Shown one piece after another: positions 1 to 6,826 of a stretch of 6,826 nt of DNA. The notes beneath the pieces are model-generated. The model saw only the letters and a list, made by a program, of their open reading frames with translations. It was not told the DNA's origin and searched no databases. Numbering within the stretch: the first letter of the stretch is position 1; each line of letters starts with the position of its first letter. The translations under genes and the position numbers were made by a program. The stretch spans positions 1 to 6,826 of the forward strand of contig JAPDJB010000143.1 in the NCBI GenBank assembly GCA_029259285.1, in the 5' to 3' direction. This stretch comes from Candidatus Bathyarchaeota archaeon. GTDB lineage: Archaea > Thermoproteota > Bathyarchaeia > TCS64 > B23.

Positions 1-148
1 GATGAACAAGCTGTTTAATTCCTTCATAACTATAGTGTTGCTTCTCGATAAGCCCCTTTACTATTTCGGTAAAGAGCTTCAACTGCCTATCCTTAACGAT
101 CAGCCGGCATCCATCTTCTAGAAACCGCAGTAGCTTACCGTTAAGCTC
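1..148 (-). pseudogene. LAGLIDADG endonuclease, continuation in shifted frame (runs off left edge)
   Basis: From 148 down to 2 the minus strand is open in a second frame that reads as the expected C-terminal half of a LAGLIDADG domain: EELNGKLLRFLEDG is the helix after the VDR strand, then RLIVKDRQLKLFTEIV and KGLIEKQHYSYEGIKQL, matching the family's usual K-F-IV helix and the H-x(4)-G element near the C-terminus. The first E is shared context at the join. One extra G at about 149 (or two missing bases) joins it to the frame of 141-386. At least 49 residues are visible and the end lies beyond the window. Either the endonuclease has been inactivated, the common fate of homing genes once the intron is fixed, or there is a sequencing or assembly error in the GAGGAG stretch. 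Confidence 0.75.
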
Positions 149-386
149 CTCTATCCACGATATACAGCCATAAGTTTTCCTGACCGGGCTTCTTAATAAT
201 CCTACCACAGCCTAAAGCTCTTCTAAGAAATTCTAGAACTTCCCTGTTTCTCTGAGTCACGCTAAACACTGGGTCTATTCTGACACCATAGCGGACATCT
301 CTCTGAACCTTGATGCTTACTGAGAAGCTTCCATCAGCGTCTATAAAACCTGAAACATATCCTTTCGTATAATCCTCACTCAACAC
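141..386 (-). CDS. LAGLIDADG homing endonuclease, N-terminal part (frameshifted)
   Basis: This 81-residue reading frame begins at GTG (386-384; TTG at 383 is an alternative) and has the LAGLIDADG signature at about residues 9-22 (GYVSGFIDADGSF), where the acidic residue of the DADG segment is the expected metal-binding catalytic residue. It is followed by the usual beta-strand pattern (FSVSIKVQ, PVFSVTQRN), the helix EVLEFLRRALG and the GxGRI turn. It stops at TAA 143-141 just after YIVDR, about halfway through a typical single-motif enzyme, and the rest continues in another frame (see 1-148). Such proteins, usually homodimers of about 150-170 residues when single-motif, cut the intronless 23S allele to copy the intron into it. 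The gene lies wholly inside the intron. No Shine-Dalgarno sequence is evident. The family call is firm; whether the protein is functional is doubtful. Confidence 0.85.
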   Translation of the reverse strand: MLSEDYTKGYVSGFIDADGSFSVSIKVQRDVRYGVRIDPVFSVTQRNREVLEFLRRALGCGRIIKKPGQENLWLYIVDRGA

Positions 387-407
387 TACTAATGTTCATA
401 CCATCAG

Positions 408-447
408 AACTCTCTTAAATCTATTCGACGGCGAGGCAGCTCCGTTG

Positions 448-455
<8 letters not shown>
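408..455 (-). repeat. Inverted repeat spanning the 5' splice region of the 23S intron
   Basis: On the minus strand the last exon bases GACTCTCT (455-448) can pair with AGAGAGTT in the intron (415-408), giving an 8-bp stem with one G-U pair that ends exactly at the proposed exon/intron boundary. The intron arm extends to TTAAGAGAGT (418-409), which is also the exact reverse complement of the ligated exon sequence expected from conserved archaeal 23S. Its role is inferred only. Confidence 0.45.
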
Positions 456-2492
<2,037 letters not shown>

Positions 2493-2579
2493 GCGTAGCC
2501 GGGTTCCACAGCTGGAGTCGGAGGCCTATGCACGGCCCTCATCGCGGCGGAGGGCGAGCGCCACGCCGCTAGGCCCTTC

Positions 2580-2604
2580 ATCCCCGACCCCTCCGATCGG
2601 GGAC
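2580..2604 (-). other. Spacer hairpin (8-bp stem)
   Basis: In the RNA, GTCCCCGA (2604-2597) pairs with TCGGGGAT (2587-2580) around a 9-nt loop, with one terminal G-U pair. It lies between the 16S processing stem and the 23S precursor region and is probably a pre-rRNA folding element; a terminator is unlikely because no U-tract follows and the 23S gene is downstream. Confidence 0.5.
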
Positions 2605-2618
2605 TGCATCAAGGAAGT

Positions 2619-2634
2619 TGAGCCGAGCGCCCCC
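2619..2634 (-). other. 3' arm of the 16S processing stem
   Basis: The spacer RNA GGGGGCGCTCGGCTCA (2634-2619) is complementary over 16 nt, with one G-U pair, to TGGGCCGAGCGCCCCC in the 16S leader (4191-4176). The two arms flank 16S at about 16 nt from its 3' end and 25 nt from its 5' end, as expected for the stem that loops out 16S in archaeal pre-rRNA. Between stem and 16S a further CTCC (4171-4168)/GGAG (2643-2640) helix flanked by unpaired bases loosely resembles a bulge-helix-bulge cleavage site; exact 3-nt bulges are not obvious by eye. Confidence 0.7.
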
Positions 2635-2649
2635 TTCGTCTCCTTTCTT

Positions 2650-4151
<1,502 letters not shown>

Positions 4152-4330
4152 CAGCCGCAAGGCCTTCGGAGTGGCGGGGGCGCTCGGCCCATCTCCGACC
4201 TGAAGGCGTGACGCCCTCCTCAGGTCGTCATCTATGTTTCCGCCCCCGGAGGCACGGCCCTCACCCGCAGGCTTCGCCTCAGTCAGGCCGTAACCGCCGC
4301 CAGGGAGGGGCGGAAGGCTTATCGCCAAAC
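4152..4330 (-). other. 16S rRNA 5' leader (external transcribed spacer)
   Basis: Between the presumed transcription start near 4330 and 16S, the RNA holds several stems readable by eye: TTCCGCCCC (4315-4307) with GGGGCGGAA (4246-4238), enclosing ACGGCC/GGCCGT and an AGGC-GAA-GCCT hairpin; CGACCTGA (4227-4220) with TCAGGTCG (4203-4196) capped by a GGCG/CGCC hairpin; and the long arm at 4191-4176 that pairs with the 16S-23S spacer. This dense pairing marks it as pre-rRNA leader. The 77-codon open frame across 4095-4328 overlaps 16S and is incidental. Confidence 0.65.
4176..4191 (-). other. 5' arm of the 16S processing stem
   Basis: TGGGCCGAGCGCCCCC in the leader RNA pairs over 16 nt with the spacer arm at 2634-2619. 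It places the 16S sequence in the loop of a long precursor helix, as in other archaeal rRNA operons. Confidence 0.7.
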
Positions 4331-4344
4331 AATCCCTCTTGTCT

Positions 4345-4360
4345 GAGAAATAAAAACGTT
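4345..4360 (-). promoter_or_regulatory. Possible rRNA promoter (TATA-like element); may also act as padR terminator
   Basis: The minus strand reads CGTTTTTATTTC across 4358-4347, with TTTTTATT (4356-4349) as the best TATA-like box in the short gap between padR and the leader. A start about 25 nt downstream would fall near 4326-4330, just before the first leader stem. The same U-rich run lies about 30 nt after the padR stop and could terminate padR transcripts, since archaeal RNA polymerase stops at U-tracts. Neither role is proven; an rRNA promoter further upstream is possible. Confidence 0.35.
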
Positions 4361-4386
4361 GCGTTAAGCCTCTAAACCCTTTGAAA

Positions 4387-4926
4387 CTATTGCTCCCTCT
4401 CCCTCTCCGGCTCCTCCTCGCCTTCCTCAGCTCTCTCCATGCTTTCCAGCCTTTGGAGCTCCGACTTGAGGAACTCCTTATACCTGGCGTAGAGATTCCT
4501 CCTGATGCCCTTGGAGCTCTCCTTAACGATGTCGTGGACGACCTCTGACAGAAGCATGAGCCTATTCAGAGCCTCCTCGGCCAGCAGCTTACCCGTCGTG
4601 ATGGCTGAGAGGCCGAGCCTCGTCACCAATCTGATCTGTCTCCAGAGCTGATCCTGCAGCGGTAGATACTGCTCCAAGGCCTTCTCACCCTTAGGGGTGA
4701 TGGCGAAGCGGCCTCCCTCCACCTCCTCGATGAGTCCCTCCCTCACCAGCCTACCGAGTAATGGATAGATCAACCCAGGTGAGGGTCTCCACTCACCTCC
4801 ACTCCTCTTCTCGGATTCCTCTATGATCTCCTTACCCGTCATCGGCCTCTCCTTCAACAGCCTCAGCACATATATCCTCGTGAAACCCCTCGGCATCACA
4901 CCCATGACGCTTCTCACATCGCCCAC
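4387..4926 (-). CDS. PadR-family winged helix-turn-helix transcriptional regulator
   Basis: The 179-residue product is a cytoplasmic DNA-binding regulator. Residues about 15-84 form the PadR winged helix: helix 1 IYVLRLLKERPMTGKEII, the diagnostic recognition block PSPGLIYPLLGRLVREGLI (48-66), and a wing GGRFAITPKGEKAL (71-84). The C-terminal half (about 87-165) is helical, as expected for the dimerisation domain, and ends in a very acidic/charged tail (EEGEEEPEREREQ). The GTG start at 4926 lies about 25 nt from a TATA box (TTAAATAT, 4956-4949), which would make the mRNA nearly leaderless; ATG at 4905 (residue 8) or 4896 (residue 11) is also plausible, and PadR homology begins only near residue 11. 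The gene is divergent from the dehydrogenase gene, with three repeated operator-like sites between them, so autoregulation and control of that gene are inferred. The effector is unknown. Confidence 0.9.
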   Translation of the reverse strand: MGDVRSVMGVMPRGFTRIYVLRLLKERPMTGKEIIEESEKRSGGEWRPSPGLIYPLLGRLVREGLIEEVEGGRFAITPKGEKALEQYLPLQDQLWRQIRLVTRLGLSAITTGKLLAEEALNRLMLLSEVVHDIVKESSKGIRRNLYARYKEFLKSELQRLESMERAEEGEEEPEREREQ

Positions 4927-4936
4927 CGCTCTCTAT

Positions 4937-4948
4937 ATCTCTAAAGAA
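4937..4948. promoter_or_regulatory. Operator-like repeat, copy 1
   Basis: ATCTCTAAAGAA on the plus strand matches copy 2 in 11 of 12 bases. It lies between the padR TATA box and the padR start, where bound protein would block padR transcription. It is a good candidate for PadR autorepression. Confidence 0.55.
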
Positions 4949-4956
4949 ATATTTAA
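4949..4956 (-). promoter_or_regulatory. padR TATA box
   Basis: The minus strand reads TTAAATAT about 25 nt upstream of the GTG at 4926, the usual archaeal TATA-to-start distance. The transcript would therefore be leaderless, or nearly so, if GTG is the start. Confidence 0.5.
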
Positions 4957-4961
4957 GCATT

Positions 4962-4973
4962 ATCTCTAAAGAT
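4962..4973. promoter_or_regulatory. Operator-like repeat, copy 2 (best palindrome)
   Basis: ATCTCTAAAGAT is an imperfect palindrome: each half gives ATCT(C/T)TA(A/G)AGAT, mismatching its own reverse complement at only two positions. It starts 25 bp from copy 1 and 23 bp from copy 3, close to two helical turns, and is just upstream of the padR TATA box. Confidence 0.55.
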
Positions 4974-4984
4974 AAAGACCGCAC

Positions 4985-4996
4985 ATCTCTAAAAAG
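4985..4996. promoter_or_regulatory. Operator-like repeat, copy 3
   Basis: ATCTCTAAAAAG shares ATCTCTAAA and 10 of 12 bases with copy 2. It lies about 16 bp upstream of the dehydrogenase TATA box, a position compatible with activation or weak repression of that gene. Confidence 0.5.
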
Positions 4997-5011
4997 CGGA
5001 ATCCCCTCAGA

Positions 5012-5019
5012 TTTAAATA
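5012..5019 (+). promoter_or_regulatory. TATA box of the dehydrogenase gene
   Basis: TTTAAATA is a strong archaeal TATA element. Transcription would start near 5040, leaving a leader of about 12 nt before ATG 5053 with no clear Shine-Dalgarno. An earlier ATG at 5048 meets a stop after one codon. Confidence 0.6.
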
Positions 5020-5052
5020 GTAAATACCCCACATCTTCCCATCGGCGATGAG

Positions 5053-6237
5053 ATGAAGGTGTTGGTTCTGGGAATAGGGAAGATGGGCTACGGCATCCTA
5101 AAAGACCTCGTAGCCCAGCCCCACGTCTCGGAGATAGTGGCCGGAGACTTCAACGTCGAGGCCGCCAAGAGGGTTGTGGAGAAGATCGGCAGCGACAAGA
5201 TCGTTGAGGTTAGACGAGTCGACGTCACCGATAGAGCTGGAACGGTTAAGCTGATGAGGGAGGGCTTCGACGTGGTGGCCAGCGCCCTACCGAGGCCGGT
5301 CTGCGATGCGGCTGCCGCAGCGGCCATCGAGGCTGGGATAGGCTACGCGGATGTCGCAGCCTCCTTCCAGACCATCTTCAACCTCGACGATGCAGCCAAG
5401 AAGGCTGGAGTCGTCATCGTCCCCCATATAGGGCTTGACATCGGCATAGACCGAGTTCTATGCGGCGTCGGCGCCAGAAAACTCGACAAGCCTGAACGCT
5501 TCCACGTATGGTGTGGAGGCTTCCCACAGAAGGGGACACCTGGATACAACAATCCATTGAAGTATAAGATAAGCTGGTACTGGCCCTTCGCCGTGAGGAC
5601 GAACATCGGGGCAGCTAAGGTCTTGAAGGATGGGAAGATGGTTGAGATACCGAAGCTGAGCGATCCAGAGCAGATATGGTTCCCAGAGCCTATAGGATGG
5701 GTTGAGGCCTTCACGACGGGCAATCTCCTCGACGTCGTCGAGCACCTCGGCCTCGAAGGCGTGAAGGACGCCTGGTCTAAGACCCTAAGATGGCCTGGAC
5801 ACTGCGAGATATGGAGGAAACTGAGGGAGCTCCACCTCCTCGACGAGGAGCCGATAGATGTGAAGGGGGTTAAGGTCTCCCCAATAGACTTCTTCATCGC
5901 CCTCGGGGAGAAGACGCTGCAATATGAGCCTGGAGAGGGGGACGCCGTCTGCCAGAGGGTTGAGGTCTCAGGCATCAAAGACGGGAAGCCGGCGGCCTAC
6001 ATCTATGAGTTCATGGACTTCTACGATCCCGTCGAGGATATCACGGCCATGGCCAGAACGACTGGCTTCCCCTGCAGCATCGTCGCCCAGATGATCGCAA
6101 GAGGAGAATTCAAGGAGCCAGGTGTCATACATCCAGTGAAGATCGGATACGATGAGAAGCTGGCTGACAGATTCCTCTCGGAGCTCGCCAGGAGAAATAT
6201 AAAGATCACGGAGCACTTCAAGACGCTTTTAAATTAG
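5053..6237 (+). CDS. Saccharopine dehydrogenase-family NAD(P)-dependent oxidoreductase, lysine 6-dehydrogenase-like
   Basis: The 394-residue protein has an N-terminal Rossmann fold with GIGKMG (7-12) in the dinucleotide loop and an acidic residue, D32 (GDFN), at the end of strand 2, favouring NAD. The mid segment VPHIGLDIGIDRVLCGVGA (123-141) corresponds to the family's 'P-x-x-G-x-x-x-G' turn. The catalytic/dimerisation domain includes the NPLKYKISWYW block (167-177), EAFTTG (218-223), TLRWPGHCE (244-252) and the conserved C-terminal AMARTTGFPCSIVAQMIARG (332-351). Length and motif order fit lysine 6-dehydrogenases (oxidation of the lysine epsilon-amino group) and saccharopine reductases; sequence alone does not separate these, and the NPLKYK block is more saccharopine reductase-like. 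It is a soluble cytoplasmic enzyme, probably in lysine metabolism. The ATG at 5053 is fixed by the Rossmann start. It is divergent from padR. Nothing in it looks truncated or foreign. Confidence 0.87.
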   Translation: MKVLVLGIGKMGYGILKDLVAQPHVSEIVAGDFNVEAAKRVVEKIGSDKIVEVRRVDVTDRAGTVKLMREGFDVVASALPRPVCDAAAAAAIEAGIGYADVAASFQTIFNLDDAAKKAGVVIVPHIGLDIGIDRVLCGVGARKLDKPERFHVWCGGFPQKGTPGYNNPLKYKISWYWPFAVRTNIGAAKVLKDGKMVEIPKLSDPEQIWFPEPIGWVEAFTTGNLLDVVEHLGLEGVKDAWSKTLRWPGHCEIWRKLRELHLLDEEPIDVKGVKVSPIDFFIALGEKTLQYEPGEGDAVCQRVEVSGIKDGKPAAYIYEFMDFYDPVEDITAMARTTGFPCSIVAQMIARGEFKEPGVIHPVKIGYDEKLADRFLSELARRNIKITEHFKTLLN

Positions 6238-6289
6238 CCTCCCCACACTCTCCTCAACACCCGTAGCGCATTGAGGCCCACAATCCTTT
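6238..6289 (+). terminator. Intergenic tail with possible U-tract terminator
   Basis: After the TAG stop there is a short non-coding stretch leading to CCTTTTTATC, whose T-run is at 6287-6291. Archaeal RNA polymerase can terminate at such U-tracts without a hairpin, and no other T-run is nearby. The run overlaps the stop codon of the opposing broken gene, so the two converge here. Confidence 0.35.
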
Positions 6290-6594
6290 TTATCTCCCAT
6301 TGGAGTATCCATGCTTAACCAGCCATCGCACGGCGCTCCCAATAGCCTCATTTGGATTCGGCTTCGGATAATGGCCGAAGCCTCCCTCCTCATCTCAGCC
6401 CTCGCCTTATACAGGTATGCGAAGAAGTTCTGACACCATTGTTCGGCTGCTCCGCCTCAAGGGGAGGCCGCCCTCGAAGGGTTCGGGAGCCTTAAGCTCC
6501 AAATCCGATGGATAAAGCTCCCTGTAGGCGTCTCTGATGATGGGTATCTCAAGCCTCTTGGAGGGAGTCCCATCCTCATGGCCTTAGAGACCAT
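6290..6594 (-). pseudogene. Broken small gene of unknown function (two compensating frameshifts)
   Basis: No single intact frame is present, but the minus strand reads as protein in pieces. From about 6571 to 6460 one frame gives TPSKRLEIPIIRDAYREL then YPSDLELKAPEPFEGGLP. From about 6444 to 6384 a second frame gives EQWCQNFFAYLYKARAEMRRE, and from about 6391 to 6290 the first frame resumes with GGFGHYPKPNPNEAIGSA then VRWLVKHGYSNGR and a TAA stop at 6292. In the first frame, TAA (6409) and TGA (6397) interrupt the middle; they vanish if an indel near 6450 and an opposite one near 6388 are corrected. ATG codons at 6594, 6579 or 6573 lie in the second frame. The reconstructed product is about 95-100 residues, charged and soluble, without membrane segments. 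I do not recognise the family. It is divergent from the nre-like gene. It may be a decayed gene or carry assembly errors. Confidence 0.55.
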
Positions 6595-6607
6595 AGAGGT
6601 TTGTCAC

Positions 6608-6621
6608 AACCTATTTAGGTT
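6608..6621. promoter_or_regulatory. Palindromic divergent promoter/operator element
   Basis: AACCTATTTAGGTT has perfect 6-bp arms (AACCTA/TAGGTT) around TT. Its TATTTAGG/TAAATAGG core could serve as a TATA box in both directions: starts near 6640 for the nre-like gene and near 6590 for the broken minus-strand gene. It could equally be an operator. Confidence 0.4.
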
Positions 6622-6666
6622 TTCATTCTCCCCCTATATGGGTTGCCTAAGAGGATCGCCCAATGG

Positions 6667-6826
6667 GTGAGGAGGCCCAGGAATCTCTGGGTTAGGGAGC
6701 TTTTGTCCTCTGATCCAAGCTTCGGCCTCGACCTCGACTATACGGCTGAGGAGCTGAGGTTGAGGTCTAGGCCTGGAAGTCTCTGCGCCGTCTGTAAGGG
6801 TTCTAAGCTCCTCTGTGGCAGAGCCC
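6667..6826 (+). CDS. Nre-type archaeal DNA repair protein, N-terminal fragment (runs off right edge)
   Basis: The open frame contains a Cys cluster, CAVCKGSKLLCGRA (residues 40-53 counted from GTG 6667), matching the zinc-binding CxxCxGxxxxCG start of archaeal Nre proteins; the final Cys-Pro would lie just past the edge. Nre proteins act in DNA repair and commonly carry a C-terminal PCNA-binding motif, which cannot be seen here. Before the cluster is a soluble stretch (NLWVRELLSSDPSFGLDLDY) that is long compared with many Nre proteins, where the cluster lies near the start. The frame opens after TAG 6616-6618 and has no ATG: candidates are TTG 6643, which would be nearly leaderless from the 6608-6621 element, GTG 6667, or TTG 6703/6760. 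The start is therefore unresolved; only about 53 residues are visible. The family call rests on this one motif. Confidence 0.65.
   Translation, partial: MRRPRNLWVRELLSSDPSFGLDLDYTAEELRLRSRPGSLCAVCKGSKLLCGRA

Larger units (their letters stand above)
1..447 (-). mobile_element. Archaeal 23S rRNA intron (5' part) carrying a LAGLIDADG homing endonuclease gene
   Basis: Read on the minus strand, conserved 23S sequence runs to the CTCTCT ending at 448, where archaeal 23S would continue TAAGGTAGCC; instead it turns into unrelated, AT-richer sequence encoding a LAGLIDADG protein. The junction corresponds to about E. coli 23S position 1925-1927, the domain IV loop that also hosts the I-CeuI group I intron and known crenarchaeal introns. 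Archaeal rRNA introns are normally excised by the tRNA splicing endonuclease at a bulge-helix-bulge motif and spread by their endonuclease. The 3' junction and 3' exon lie outside the window, so the motif cannot be confirmed here. The boundary may be off by one to three bases. Confidence 0.8.
2493..2649 (-). other. 16S-23S internal transcribed spacer without tRNA
   Basis: About 157 nt separate the two rRNAs. It contains no sequence with a tRNA T-loop or acceptor layout. It holds the 3' arm of the 16S processing stem (2619-2634), an 8-bp hairpin (GTCCCCGA at 2604-2597 pairing with TCGGGGAT at 2587-2580 in the RNA), and a GCGGCG/CGCCGC hairpin around 2545-2570, probably part of the 23S precursor stem. 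Lack of a spacer tRNA-Ala is usual in Thermoproteota and less so in euryarchaeal groups. Confidence 0.7.

Noticed and set aside
2580..2604. Transcription terminator hairpin between 16S and 23S
   Set aside because: No U-tract follows and the 23S gene continues downstream on the same strand.
2493..2649. tRNA gene in the 16S-23S spacer
   Set aside because: No GGTTCRA-type T-loop or paired acceptor arms; the hairpins fit precursor processing stems.
4931..4996. CRISPR array from the three spaced repeats
   Set aside because: Repeats are only 12 bp with 11-13 bp gaps and are inside a divergent promoter; operator sites fit better.
4832..5032. Minus-strand 66-codon frame across the padR promoter
   Set aside because: It covers the TATA boxes and operator repeats and overlaps padR in another frame; no family features.
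5088..6221. Minus-strand frames opposite the dehydrogenase gene
   Set aside because: Shadows of the plus-strand coding sequence; Ser/Pro-rich or low-complexity translations without recognisable motifs.
6663..6695. ATG at 6663 as the start of the nre-like gene
   Set aside because: It is in a different frame from the Cys-cluster frame and stops after ten codons.

Overview
The window is archaeal. On the minus strand it carries a 16S-23S rRNA unit with archaeal signatures: exact matches to the classic archaeal 16S sites near 3249-3268 and 3781-3800, and a 16S 3' end terminating in the anti-Shine-Dalgarno CACCTCCT. The rRNA genes are very GC-rich and linked by a short spacer without tRNA. The 23S gene is interrupted by an archaeal-type intron with a LAGLIDADG homing endonuclease. 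Promoters look like archaeal TATA elements with short or absent leaders. Together these suggest a thermophilic member of the Thermoproteota/TACK side of Archaea; the genus cannot be read from the sequence.

Layout, left to right. 1-447: 5' part of a 23S intron, with a single-motif LAGLIDADG endonuclease read leftward and broken by a frameshift near 149. 448 to about 2492: 23S rRNA 5' exon (minus). About 2493-2649: transcribed spacer with processing hairpins and no tRNA. 2650-4151: complete 16S rRNA (minus), without introns. 4152 to about 4330: structured 5' leader whose 3' part pairs with the spacer to form the 16S processing stem, preceded by a possible promoter. 4387-4926: a PadR-type winged-helix regulator (minus), directly upstream of the rRNA unit. 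4927-5052: divergent intergenic region with three copies of a near-palindromic 12-mer and a TATA box facing each way. 5053-6237: an NAD(P)-dependent dehydrogenase of the lysine 6-dehydrogenase/saccharopine dehydrogenase family (plus). About 6290-6594: a decayed or error-broken small gene on the minus strand. From about 6643 or 6667 to the right edge: the N-terminus of an Nre-type archaeal DNA repair protein with a zinc-binding Cys cluster.

The padR and dehydrogenase genes look like a divergent regulator-target pair: the repeats sit between their TATA boxes, and one copy lies between the padR TATA box and its predicted start, which suggests autorepression. No wholly new defence or mobile system is visible. 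The most interesting points are the intron and its broken endonuclease, an intron segment antisense to the predicted ligated exon junction, compensatory 16S changes under common primer sites, the triple operator, and the broken small gene beside nre.
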